Source of the DNA: Rubricoccus marinus
GTDB taxonomy: Bacteria; Bacteroidota; Rhodothermia; Rhodothermales; Rubricoccaceae
Direction of reading: 5' to 3'
Length of the DNA stretch: 64,000 nucleotides
Assembly: GCF_002257665.1 (NCBI RefSeq)
Contig: NZ_MQWB01000001.1
Location: 1,551,870-1,615,869, forward strand
Translations under genes and position numbers: made by a program
In this document: positions 27,733 through 35,972 of the stretch, piece by piece
Layout: the number at the start of each line of letters is the position of its first letter
Numbering within the stretch: position 1 is the first letter of the stretch
The notes under the pieces: generated by a model
Databases searched by the model: none
What the model was told of the DNA's origin: nothing
The model's input: only the letters and a program-made list of their open reading frames with translations

Positions 27733-28658
27733 ACCGCTTCGGGGGCTGGCCTCTGGCGGGGCGCGCGCGCCGCGCGATCCACGCGCTCGAAGAGCGGCTC
27801 CAGGGTGTTGTAGCGCGCGCGGTTGACCGGGCGTTCGCCGTACCAGACGTAATCGAAGGCGCGTGTGGCGTCTGCGAACGGACCGGCGAGCGCGGCGCCG
27901 CCCGCCTCTCGCGCTTGCTGCACGTACTCGCGGTTGGTGGTGTCGCGCCGCCACGAGATGGCGCCCGTCTCGGCGAGCGACTGCAGCGCGAGGACGTAGC
28001 GGAAGCGGACGGCCTCACGCAGATCGCCTCTGGCGAGGGCATCGGCGAGTAGCGAGGAGACGTTCACCTCGAGGATGTCGTCCACGTCCATGAGCGGCCC
28101 GGCTTCGGCGCCAGAGGCGTCGAGGTCCTTGCGTCCGAACAGCGGCCCCACGTCGGCCCGCAAGAGGCGCGTCACCACCCACGCGAGCCCGAGAATGGCG
28201 GCCAAGAGCAGCAGGGTCGAGCCGCCTCTGCTCGTCGCCCCTTGGAGAATGGGAGCCAAGACGTTTTCGCCGAACCAGCGTTTCAGGCGGTCCCACAGCG
28301 ATGGGCCCTCGGCCTCTGGCGAGTCGTACTGAAACGCCGGGTCGTTTCGGTAGCGCGCGAGCACATCGGACGGCGCCTCTCTCGGGGCCAACGAGTCCGT
28401 CGGGACCAGGATCTCCGGTTCGTCCCCGCTCTGGTAGTCGGGGGCGTCGTAGATCGGGAGGTCTTCGTAGACGGCCCCAGGAGGAGGGGGAGGCGGTGCG
28501 GGTGGAGGCGGCGGTGCGTCCTCCTGCGCGAGAGCCCCGGGTGACGCCAGAAGTGCGCACACCACCACGCTCGCCCGCCAGAGGCCTCTGGCGGAGATCC
28601 CGCCCGGACCGCGCCAGAGGCGAGCGGCCGGGAGCCGAGGGACGCGCGCTGGGGTCAC
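27729..28658 (-). CDS. DUF4129 domain-containing protein
   Basis: A 309-aa protein: signal peptide ending near ALA-QED (residue 45), a proline-rich stretch (PPPPPAPPPPPPG), a transmembrane helix (TLLLLAAILGLAWVVTRLL, about 150-168), and a C-terminal cytoplasmic DUF4129 helical domain (RFRYVLALQSLAETGAISWRRDTTNREYV). Overlaps the genes on both sides by 4 nt (ATGA). The N-terminal leader contains two repeat-encoded LWR segments, an unusual start for a signal peptide, so a later start is possible. Part of the DUF58/MoxR cluster. Confidence 0.82.
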   Translation of the reverse strand: MTPARVPRLPAARLWRGPGGISARGLWRASVVVCALLASPGALAQEDAPPPPPAPPPPPPGAVYEDLPIYDAPDYQSGDEPEILVPTDSLAPREAPSDVLARYRNDPAFQYDSPEAEGPSLWDRLKRWFGENVLAPILQGATSRGGSTLLLLAAILGLAWVVTRLLRADVGPLFGRKDLDASGAEAGPLMDVDDILEVNVSSLLADALARGDLREAVRFRYVLALQSLAETGAISWRRDTTNREYVQQAREAGGAALAGPFADATRAFDYVWYGERPVNRARYNTLEPLFERVDRAARAPRQRPAPEAV

Positions 28659-29722
28659 GAGCCGAACCGCCCGCCGCGGAAGCCGCCGGTGTTGCCGTCG
28701 TCGGGAGGGAGCGTCTCGTCCGGATCGACAATCGTCTCGTCGCCGGAAGGGGCGTCAGGTGCGCCCCTGCCGGGCTCGGGGCGGTTCCACGAGGAGTTCG
28801 GTGCGGCTTCGATGCCCGCATCAAAAATGTCCAGTTCGTCCTCAAGGCCAGCGCCGTCGACCTCCTCGACCAACCGGCCGTGCACGAAAAACGCCGCCAA
28901 TGCGGGGATGATGTAGGCCACCATGCTGACGATCTGGATCGGCACGTTGGTGTAGGCCGCAGCGTATAGCGCCGCGGTTGGGTCCGCGGACGCGCTGACG
29001 CTGTTGGTGAAGACCAACGAGAGGATCACCGAGACCGGGATGGCGATCGCCATGATGGCGACAGCGGTGAGAACCCAGGAGAGGAACAGCGAGCCGAACG
29101 CGAATCCCCACGAGCCTTTGACGAGATAGCGGGCGCGCTGATACGCCTCTACGATGCTGGACGACTCCGTCATGCGGGACGCGAACACCACGTGGGCGTA
29201 CGGCATGGACCAGACCAGGAACCCGAACCAAACCAGCGCGCCCAGGCACGGGATGATCGCGACGATTCCGCTTAAGAGCGCGATGAGCATGTACAGCACG
29301 TACATCCCAATCACGGGCAGGATCAGCCCTTTGGACTCGTCCCAGAGGTACGAGACGGAGATGTTGCCGACTTCACCCTCACGGTACAGCCGGACGTAGG
29401 CGGAGACCGCCGCCTGCCCGACCCCGAACGCGAGGACACTTCCCAGGAGGAGCACGAAGTACGACGGCCCGAACAGGTCAAGAACCAGGAGCGGGTCGTT
29501 CTCCAGGGCCGTGGGGTCCGATATGAGCGCCCCGAACCGGCGGAAGTACAGCGCCGTCGCGATTCCGGCGATGATGGCGAACGGTGCCACCAGCGCGATG
29601 TAGCCGACGAACAACTCGCGCGCGTTCTGGCGGAGAAACACGACGGTCGCGTTGATGACGCTGCCCGCGTCCCGAAGCTTGTTGAAGCGGATGGGACCGC
29701 GGTCAGGAAACATCTCAAGCAT
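28655..29722 (-). CDS. Multi-pass membrane protein of the DUF58/MoxR cluster
   Basis: A 355-aa protein with about six to seven transmembrane helices (ELFVGYIALVAPFAIIAGIATALYF, SYFVLLLGSVLAFGVGQAAVSAYV, VLYMLIALLSGIVAIIPCLGALVWFGFLVW, GSLFLSWVLTAVAIMAIAIPVSVIL and IVSMVAYIIPALAAFFVHG) and an acidic Gly/Pro-rich tail. It resembles DUF4013 or glycerophosphodiester phosphodiesterase membrane-domain proteins, which often accompany SpoIIM and RDD genes. Start ATG 29722 overlaps the SpoIIM stop by 8 nt; the end overlaps DUF4129 by 4 nt. No repeat copies inside. Function unknown. Confidence 0.8.
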   Translation of the reverse strand: MLEMFPDRGPIRFNKLRDAGSVINATVVFLRQNARELFVGYIALVAPFAIIAGIATALYFRRFGALISDPTALENDPLLVLDLFGPSYFVLLLGSVLAFGVGQAAVSAYVRLYREGEVGNISVSYLWDESKGLILPVIGMYVLYMLIALLSGIVAIIPCLGALVWFGFLVWSMPYAHVVFASRMTESSSIVEAYQRARYLVKGSWGFAFGSLFLSWVLTAVAIMAIAIPVSVILSLVFTNSVSASADPTAALYAAAYTNVPIQIVSMVAYIIPALAAFFVHGRLVEEVDGAGLEDELDIFDAGIEAAPNSSWNRPEPGRGAPDAPSGDETIVDPDETLPPDDGNTGGFRGGRFGS

Positions 29723-30698
29723 GATCAGAAACGGCGCGGCCCACGCGCCAAGGGAGGAGGACGAAGTACCACAGCATCGCGGCGCCAGAGGCCCCGATGA
29801 TGAGCCAGCTCAGCACGGCCGGCATGTCGGTCAAACGCGTCACGAAGCCTTCGAGCAGGCCCGCGTAGAGAAACACGGGGACGAGCGCGAGGATGATTTT
29901 GAGGCCTCGCCGCGCGCCTCTGGCGAAGGCTTCCAGGCGCGGATACGTACCGGGGAAGAGGAGTGCGTTCCACATCGTGAGCCCCGCGCCGCCCGCGATC
30001 GCGATGGCCGAGAGCTCCGGCAGGCCGTGGATGAACACGACGCGGAAGAACTCCAGCGAGAGCCCGTTGCTCGCGAACAGGTGGTAGAAGGCGCCCACCA
30101 TGATCCCGTTGCCAATCATCGCCCACGCCGACCCCAGCGACCCCGCGGGGATTCCGAACATCGGCATAAAGCCGACGAAGGCGAGGAACGACACGAGGAT
30201 GTTGTTCTGCACGATGTATGCCGACATGTTGTCCTGCCGCATGTCTTTGTAGACCGCGAAAGGATCGCCGCTCTCGATGTTGGCCTCCGTCATGTTGACG
30301 TAGCCGTCGCCCATGATGAGCCGCGCGAACTCGCCGTCGCCAGAGGCGGAGATGAACCCGACGGCGCACGCGCCCAGGAACAGCAGGAGCGCCACGGTCA
30401 TCGCGCGGCGAGCCTGGTACATCGCCAGCGGCACCTCGCGCGCCCAGAAGTGCTTGAACCGGCCACGTTCCTCGCGGCGGTTGCGGTACACCCGCGCGTG
30501 GATGTCGGCCGAGAGGTCGTTGAGGTACGCCGCGGTCGGAGAGCCCGGGTAGAACGTCTTGGCAAACGCGAGGTCGTCGCCGACGCGGATGTAGGCGTCG
30601 GTCAGCGCGTCGGGGTCGGGCGCGGCGCCAGAGGCCAGGCCGTCCTCGAACCGTTTCCAGTCGTCGGCGTGTCGTCGGACGAAGACGGCTTCTCTCAC
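29715..30698 (-). CDS. Stage II sporulation protein M family protein
   Basis: A 327-aa SpoIIM-like membrane protein. The N-terminus (REAVFVRRHADDWKRFEDGL) is typical of the family, followed by a helical cytoplasmic region and about five membrane helices (VALLLFLGACAVGFI, ILVSFLAFVGFMPMFGIPAGSLGSAW, FIHGLPELSAIAIAGGAGLTMW, ILALVPVFLYAGLLEGFVT). GTG 30698 is chosen because it gives the family N-terminus; upstream sequence does not fit. Non-sporulating bacteria keep this protein next to RDD and DUF58/MoxR genes, as here; its role is not known. First gene of the minus-strand operon, divergent from RDD. Confidence 0.87.
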   Translation of the reverse strand: MREAVFVRRHADDWKRFEDGLASGAAPDPDALTDAYIRVGDDLAFAKTFYPGSPTAAYLNDLSADIHARVYRNRREERGRFKHFWAREVPLAMYQARRAMTVALLLFLGACAVGFISASGDGEFARLIMGDGYVNMTEANIESGDPFAVYKDMRQDNMSAYIVQNNILVSFLAFVGFMPMFGIPAGSLGSAWAMIGNGIMVGAFYHLFASNGLSLEFFRVVFIHGLPELSAIAIAGGAGLTMWNALLFPGTYPRLEAFARGARRGLKIILALVPVFLYAGLLEGFVTRLTDMPAVLSWLIIGASGAAMLWYFVLLPWRVGRAVSDHA

Positions 30699-30748
30699 GA
30701 TTCGTAGGTGACATCGGGGGCGGATTGCGCGCAAGATCGCACGGGGAC

Positions 30749-31540
30749 ATGCCGCGTGCAGAACCGGTATCATCGGTCTTCGCCACTCCCGATCCTGCCG
30801 TGGACCTGTCGTTCGAGATCCGCACTGCCCAGAACGTGCCTCTGGCGCTGGAGCCCGCCAGCGTGGGGCAGCGCATCATGGCGACGGTTATCGACATCGT
30901 GATCGGGATCGCGTGGATGCTGATGACGCTGTGGATGCTGGGCAACATGGGCGCCGACTCGTTCGCGCTCCTGCTACTCGTGGTGTGGCTGCCGCCGTTC
31001 CTGTACCACCTCGTCATGGAGGTCCTCTTCGAGGGCCGCACGGTCGGCAAAATGGTGATGAGCACGCGCGTCGCGCGACTGGACGGCGCACAGCCGACGC
31101 TCGCGCAATACCTCTTGCGGTGGCTTCTTCGCTTGGTAGATGTCACCGTGACGAGCGGCGTGGTCGCTGTTGTCAGCGTGGCCCTGACCAAGCGCTCGCA
31201 GCGTCTTGGGGACCTCGCCGCGGGCACGACCGTCGTGCGCCAGAGGCGCCGTCTGGAGTGGATCAACGTGCTCTACCCGATGGTGCCGGACGACTACGAG
31301 CCGGTCTTCCCCGAGGCTGAAAACCTGAGCGACGCCGAGATCCGAACCGTTCGCGCGGTGATCGCGCGGCTGCAGATCTCCAAAGGGGACCGCCGCGCGC
31401 AGGCCCTAGCAGAGCGCGCGCAGCGCGCCGTAGAGCGGCGCCTGGACCTGGAGCCGACACGGCTCGCGCCTGAGGCGTTTTTGCGCACGATTGTCCGCGA
31501 CCACGTGGCGCGCCTGGACCGCTTCGGGCAACACGCCTGA
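30749..31540 (+). CDS. RDD family membrane protein
   Basis: A 263-aa protein with an RDD domain in the first 160 residues (GQRIMATVIDIVIGIAWMLMTLWML...FEGRTVGKMVMSTRVARLDGAQPTLAQYLLRWLLRLVD...RLGDLAAGTTVV), having three membrane helices, then a soluble helical tail of about 100 residues. Divergent from the SpoIIM operon with 50 nt between starts, a conserved arrangement. ATG 30749 is preferred over TTG 30725. RDD proteins are suggested ion transporters in some cases, unproven here. The stop runs into a repeat copy (TGAGCCTCTGGCG). Confidence 0.88.
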   Translation: MPRAEPVSSVFATPDPAVDLSFEIRTAQNVPLALEPASVGQRIMATVIDIVIGIAWMLMTLWMLGNMGADSFALLLLVVWLPPFLYHLVMEVLFEGRTVGKMVMSTRVARLDGAQPTLAQYLLRWLLRLVDVTVTSGVVAVVSVALTKRSQRLGDLAAGTTVVRQRRRLEWINVLYPMVPDDYEPVFPEAENLSDAEIRTVRAVIARLQISKGDRRAQALAERAQRAVERRLDLEPTRLAPEAFLRTIVRDHVARLDRFGQHA

Positions 31541-31781
31541 GCCTCTGGCGACGACCGCGGTACGGCCCTGTTTTTTCTTGCGGAGCCGAGGGTCTCGTTC
31601 TATCGCCTGGAGCCTCTGGCGTGCACGGGCTCGCGGTCCGTTCGCGGCGCTCTCCGCCCATTGAGGCGCCCGAGGGTTCGGTCCATCCGTTTGGCCCCGA
31701 CAGGGCGCTCGGTCGTGCCCTACTCTGACGCTGTCCGCTTCTGTCGCCAGAGGCCATTTCCGAGTGATTCTCCTTGCCACA

Positions 31782-34166
31782 ATGAGACGGTTGTTTCTCC
31801 TCGCGCTGATGTGCGCGCTCGCGCCTCTGGCGCACGCTCAGAGTTCGTCGGTCGCTGACCTCGTGCAGCGCGGGATGGCCGCGTTCCAGGACGGCCGCGT
31901 GGCGGAGGCCATCCGCTTGCTGGAGCAGGCCACGGACTCGCCAGAGGCTGACGCGGAGGCGTACTACCGGCTGGGCCTCGCGCTCCGCGCCAGGTCGCCA
32001 GAGCAGGACATCAAGCGCTCGCGCCGGGCAGTCGCCCGCGCGGTCTCGCTCGCACCTGGCAACCCGGAGTACCTCACCGCCGAGCTCGAAGCGCTCCGGG
32101 ATGAGTCCGGGGGCTTCTTTATCGAGCTCCTGCGAGCGCGCGAGAGACGGCAGATCGCGGAGCGCTTGCTGGAAATGGACTCCACAAACGCTTTTGCGCA
32201 TGAGGAGCTCGCCACGCTCCACATCGCGGAGTACTACCGGTACAGGAACGCCATCTGGACAAGCGGGGCCGGCTTCGATCCCGTGGGCGCGTTTACGAGC
32301 GCCGAGGACGAGAGGTTGGCGGACAAGCCCGAGTTAGACGGAGACACTGGGGCTGGCGGACTGGGAGATGCCGAGTTCGACGATCCCGCGTTTGCCGAAA
32401 TGGACGTCATGGACGGCACCAACCTCGCCACCCGCGAGGCGGCAGCCGGCGACTTCGCCGCCGCACGCGGCAATCAGTTCAACCTGGGCCTGATCCGCAA
32501 CCTCGGCTCCGGCAGCTATACCGAACGCGCCGATCAGGCGCGTGAACTCGCCCTCGTCCACATCCGCGCGTCGCTCAAAAGCGACCCCCGCCGTCGCTCG
32601 CTCTACGACGACGTGATGCGCCTCGCGGCGCTCTCCGGCGACTGGACGCTTGCCGGGGCGCCTCTGGCGGAGATGTTCGTCCACTTCCCGGACGACCCCA
32701 ACATGTGGCTCTACCTCGGGCTCATGAACCACCGTGTCGGGGAGTGGGAGGCCGCTGCGGCGTCGTTCAAGAACGCGCTGGAAAAGATGAGCGCCGAGGA
32801 GCGCGCCGTGTTCGAGGATCTCACGTACGTGCTCTCGCCGGACCAGGAAAAGGAATACCGCGCCTCGCCAGAGGTCTACGCCGCCCGGTTCTGGAGCTCT
32901 CGCGATCCGCGCTTCCTGAACCCCTTTAACGAGCGCCGGCTGGAGCACTACGCGCGCCTGACCACCGCGGACCTGCTGTACCGTTCCAACGACCTCAACC
33001 TCCCGGGCTGGCAAACCGAGCGCGGGCAGATCCACGTCCGCTACGGCGTTCCGAAAGAGGACCTGATCGTCGAGGGCGACATCGGCGTCGTGCTGGAGCG
33101 GTACGCCGATCGCAACGAGTCCTTCAACGCGCCGGAGATGTTCGGCCTCGCCAACCGCTTCAACATCTGGGACTACGGCGATCAGCAGTTCGTCTTCGAG
33201 GACCCCAACCGCAACGGTGAGTACGCGCTCTACTCGCCGCCCGCCGACCTGTTCGGGCTCAACGTTCGCGGCATTGACCGGATGGACTACGTGCTCCGAG
33301 CCCGCAGCGCGTTCCGCACGAACCCCGAGCGCTACGACTTCGAGGTGCCGGGCCGCGAGGTCTACATCCCCGCCCTCGTCAGCGCCTTCCGCTCCAGCGG
33401 ACGCGAGGCCGAGGTGTACGTCCACTTCGGCGTGCCTCTGGCGCCAGAGGCCACGGGCCGCGACGGCACCATTCCGGCGACGATCAAGACGGGCGCCTTC
33501 CTCGTGGGGACGGACAACGTGCTTCTGGCCGAGCGCCGCAAAACGCTCTATGGGCTTCGGACGGATCAGGTGGTGCCGTACAAAGAGGTCCGCCTCTGGG
33601 TGGGGAGCGAGCAGGTCACGGCGCCCCCCGGCGACTACGAGGTCTCGGTCGAGTTCGAAACCGCCAACGGGACCGTCGCCGGTGTGCACCGCGAGGCCGT
33701 GGAGGTCCCGGACTTCACCGGCACCGATCTGATGCTCTCCAGTCTGCTCCTCGCCATTCAGGTGGAGGAGGGGGCGACGGCGGGGCCTGGCCGCGTCCAG
33801 CGCGGGGACTTCGCCATCCAGCCCGCGCCATGGGGCGTGTACACCGTTGGCGATCCCATCGCGGTGTATTTCGAGGTCTACGGCCTGGGGTTGGACAACG
33901 GCCAGAGCGGCTACGACGTGGAGGCGCAGCTTATCCCGAAGGACCGGTCGCGCGGGCTCGCACGCCTCGCGAAGCGGATCTTTGGCGGTCGCGCCAGAGG
34001 CGTTTCCACCTCGTTCCCGGCGCAGGGGACGAGCGAGGAGGCCCGGCAATACGTCTTGCTCGACGCGACGGGTCAGGATCCGGGCGTTTACACGCTCACG
34101 CTCCGCATCGAAGACCGCGTCTCCGGGCAGCGCACCGAGCGCGAGGTGGACCTCCTGCTGGAGTAG
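31782..34166 (+). CDS. GWxTD domain-containing TPR protein
   Basis: A 794-aa exported protein. Signal peptide MRRLFLLALMCALAPLAHA-Q (residues 1-19), TPR-like helices (VADLVQRGMAAFQDGRVAEAIRLLEQA and ADAEAYYRLGLALRA), then the GWxTD domain near residue 409 (GWQTERGQIHVRYGVP) and beta-rich C-terminal repeats ending in an extracytoplasmic-looking domain. GWxTD proteins are common in Bacteroidota, Acidobacteriota and relatives but have no known function. ATG 31782 fits the signal peptide better than GTG 31764. Ten or so repeat copies are scattered in it. A repeat palindrome fills the gap to the convergent channel gene. Confidence 0.88.
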   Translation: MRRLFLLALMCALAPLAHAQSSSVADLVQRGMAAFQDGRVAEAIRLLEQATDSPEADAEAYYRLGLALRARSPEQDIKRSRRAVARAVSLAPGNPEYLTAELEALRDESGGFFIELLRARERRQIAERLLEMDSTNAFAHEELATLHIAEYYRYRNAIWTSGAGFDPVGAFTSAEDERLADKPELDGDTGAGGLGDAEFDDPAFAEMDVMDGTNLATREAAAGDFAAARGNQFNLGLIRNLGSGSYTERADQARELALVHIRASLKSDPRRRSLYDDVMRLAALSGDWTLAGAPLAEMFVHFPDDPNMWLYLGLMNHRVGEWEAAAASFKNALEKMSAEERAVFEDLTYVLSPDQEKEYRASPEVYAARFWSSRDPRFLNPFNERRLEHYARLTTADLLYRSNDLNLPGWQTERGQIHVRYGVPKEDLIVEGDIGVVLERYADRNESFNAPEMFGLANRFNIWDYGDQQFVFEDPNRNGEYALYSPPADLFGLNVRGIDRMDYVLRARSAFRTNPERYDFEVPGREVYIPALVSAFRSSGREAEVYVHFGVPLAPEATGRDGTIPATIKTGAFLVGTDNVLLAERRKTLYGLRTDQVVPYKEVRLWVGSEQVTAPPGDYEVSVEFETANGTVAGVHREAVEVPDFTGTDLMLSSLLLAIQVEEGATAGPGRVQRGDFAIQPAPWGVYTVGDPIAVYFEVYGLGLDNGQSGYDVEAQLIPKDRSRGLARLAKRIFGGRARGVSTSFPAQGTSEEARQYVLLDATGQDPGVYTLTLRIEDRVSGQRTEREVDLLLE

Positions 34167-34167
34167 C

Positions 34168-34185
34168 GCCTCTGGCGCCAGAGGC
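34168..34185. terminator. Repeat palindrome filling a convergent junction
   Basis: GCCTCTGGCGCCAGAGGC sits between the TAG of the GWxTD gene (34164-34166) and the TAG of the channel gene (complement of 34185-34187); it is virtually the whole intergenic sequence. Confidence 0.6.
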
Positions 34186-35090
34186 TAGGCCGAGGAGGGC
34201 GCGGCAACTCTTGCGCCCGACTCCGGCGCGGTCTCGCCAGAGGCCTCTGGCGTCGCGCGCATGATGCTCGTGCCGCACCGCTTGCAGAAGCGGGCGTCGG
34301 CGTCGTGCTCGCCCAGGCCACACCGGGGGCACTCCTCGTGGCGTCTCGCGGCCTCTTCGTGCTCGCGCTCCCGGTTGAGTTCTACGGTGACGATGCCGGT
34401 CGGGACGGCGATGATGCCGTAGCCCATCATGATGATGACCGACGCCAGCGCCTTCCCGAGCGGCGTCACCGGGTAGATGTCGCCGAAGCCGACGGTAGAA
34501 AGCGTGACGACGGCCCAGTACACGCTTTGCGGGATGGACGTAAACCCGTTCTCGCCACCCTCGATGACGTACATCATCGATCCCATGACCGTGACGATGG
34601 TCAGGACGACAAAGATGAACACGAGGATCTTCCGCTTGCTCGCGGCGAGGGCGCGCCCCAGCGATTCCGCCTCGTTGACGTAGTGCGCCAGCTTGAGCAC
34701 TCGGAAGATGCGGAGCACGCGCAGGATCCGTACCACGAGCAACGCCTGAGCGCCCGCGACGAACAGACTGATGTATGTGGGCAGGACCGATAGGAGGTCC
34801 ACGATGCCGAAAAAGCTGAGCGCGTAGTCCCGCTTGCGCTCGACCAGCCGGAGGCGGAGGAGGTACTCGATCGTGAACAGGATCGTGAACACCCATTCCG
34901 CGATGCGGAGGCCCCCAGCAATCCGTGCCTGGACCGACGCGACGCTTTCCAGCATCACCACCACCACGCTCGCCACGATGGCGAAAATCAGCGCCACGTC
35001 GAACGCCTTGCCCAAGGGGTCGTCCGCGTGGAAGACGATGGAATACAGCCGCGCGCGCAGGCGGCCTGAAGCAGGAGCGGGATCAGCCAT
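34185..35090 (-). CDS. Voltage-gated-type potassium channel with zinc-ribbon tail
   Basis: A 301-aa six-helix channel of the Kv/KvAP type. The S4 segment VVRILRVLRIFRVLKL (about 119-134) has Arg every third residue; the selectivity filter TVGFGD is at 199-204. A short helical C-terminus then carries CPRCG (254-258) and CKRCG (269-273), a zinc ribbon, followed by an Ala/Pro-rich tail encoded partly by a paired repeat. K+ selectivity is well supported by the filter. The zinc ribbon on a Kv tail is uncommon; regulation by metal or redox is speculation. Confidence 0.92.
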   Translation of the reverse strand: MADPAPASGRLRARLYSIVFHADDPLGKAFDVALIFAIVASVVVVMLESVASVQARIAGGLRIAEWVFTILFTIEYLLRLRLVERKRDYALSFFGIVDLLSVLPTYISLFVAGAQALLVVRILRVLRIFRVLKLAHYVNEAESLGRALAASKRKILVFIFVVLTIVTVMGSMMYVIEGGENGFTSIPQSVYWAVVTLSTVGFGDIYPVTPLGKALASVIIMMGYGIIAVPTGIVTVELNREREHEEAARRHEECPRCGLGEHDADARFCKRCGTSIMRATPEASGETAPESGARVAAPSSA

Positions 35091-35138
35091 GCCCGAACCT
35101 ACCGCCTCTGGCGGGCCGGCTCACGTCGGCGCCAGAGG

Positions 35139-35441
35139 CTACTCCGTGGTGACGACGCGGTAGACTGTTTCGCCGGGGCGCCGCATGCCGTACTGCTCGC
35201 GCGCCACCTTTTCGACCGTCGCGTCGTCCAGGTCCGCGTCGATGGCGGCTTGGAGTTCGGCGTTCTCCTGCCGCAGCGACTCGTTCTCTGCCTCGATGCG
35301 TCCGAGGTCGCGCGCGTAGAGCGCGCGACGAACCAGACTGTGGCTGTCGAGAAACGCGACCCACAGACCCAGCGCGATCGCGCCTACGAGGAGGACACGG
35401 CGGCGAGTCGTGGTGCCGGTCAGGCGTTCGCGGATGGACAT
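35139..35441 (-). CDS. FtsB/DivIC-family septum formation initiator
   Basis: A 100-aa bitopic protein: short basic N-terminus, one transmembrane helix (VLLVGAIALGLWVAFL, about residues 15-30), then a leucine-zipper-like coiled coil (LGRIEAENESLRQENAELQAAIDA) and a short C-terminal domain (KVAREQYGMRRPGETVYRV). This is the FtsB/DivIC layout; the YGMxxPGE signature is typical. It acts with FtsL and FtsQ in the divisome. ATG 35441 is chosen to give a short cytoplasmic tail. It lies apart from other cell-division genes. Confidence 0.9.
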   Translation of the reverse strand: MSIRERLTGTTTRRRVLLVGAIALGLWVAFLDSHSLVRRALYARDLGRIEAENESLRQENAELQAAIDADLDDATVEKVAREQYGMRRPGETVYRVVTTE

Positions 35442-35532
35442 GGACGGGGAGGCGGAACGCCGCAAGGTGCACCACAATCACCGCGAAAGGCAACCCCTGG
35501 CCTCTGGCGCCGCGAGGGGCGCCGCTGCAGGG

Positions 35533-35961
35533 CTAGGCTGCGGCCTCGCGAATCTGGCGCACCATCGCGTCCAAACCGTTTGCGCGGTTGGGAGACAAGT
35601 GTTCCGCCAAGCCGGTCTCTTTCAGGAACCACAGATCGGCGTCGGAGACGACATCCGGCGGGAGCCCGTCCAGGGCTCGGACGAGAAGCGACGCGAGGCC
35701 GCGAACGATCTGCGCCTCGGAGTCGGCCTCGACGCGGAAACGCGTTTCGCCAGAGGCGTCCTCCTGCCACGTGTGGAGCCACACCTTGGACTGGCAACCC
35801 CGCACGAGGCGGTCGTCCGTCCGGGCCTCTGGCGCCAGCGGCGGCATCGTCTTGGCGTGCTCGATGAGGTGCTCGTAGCGCAGCATCCAATCGGTGAGGA
35901 ACGCGAACTCCTCAGCGATGGCGCGTTGGCGGCTGTCGAGCGTGTCTGCGGGGGAAGTCAT
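35533..35961 (-). CDS. sufE: SufE cysteine desulfurase activator
   Basis: A 142-aa SufE protein. It accepts the persulfide sulfur from SufS on a conserved Cys, here Cys56 in RGCQSKVWL, and passes it to Fe-S assembly. Typical C-terminal pattern RANGLDAMVRQIRE. Starts 11 nt after sufS, clearly cotranscribed. The rest of the suf operon (sufBCD) is not in this window. Confidence 0.95.
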   Translation of the reverse strand: MTSPADTLDSRQRAIAEEFAFLTDWMLRYEHLIEHAKTMPPLAPEARTDDRLVRGCQSKVWLHTWQEDASGETRFRVEADSEAQIVRGLASLLVRALDGLPPDVVSDADLWFLKETGLAEHLSPNRANGLDAMVRQIREAAA

Positions 35962-35972
35962 AACGCCAGAGG

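Noticed and set aside
29715-30698. Sporulation in this organism, suggested by the SpoIIM gene
   Set aside because: SpoIIM-family proteins are common in non-sporulating bacteria next to RDD and DUF58/MoxR genes; no other sporulation gene is present.
31541-31600. Intrinsic terminator with a T6 run after RDD (about 31570)
   Set aside because: A T tract is present but no stem stronger than 3-4 bp precedes it closely; the adjacent repeat copy is single, not paired.
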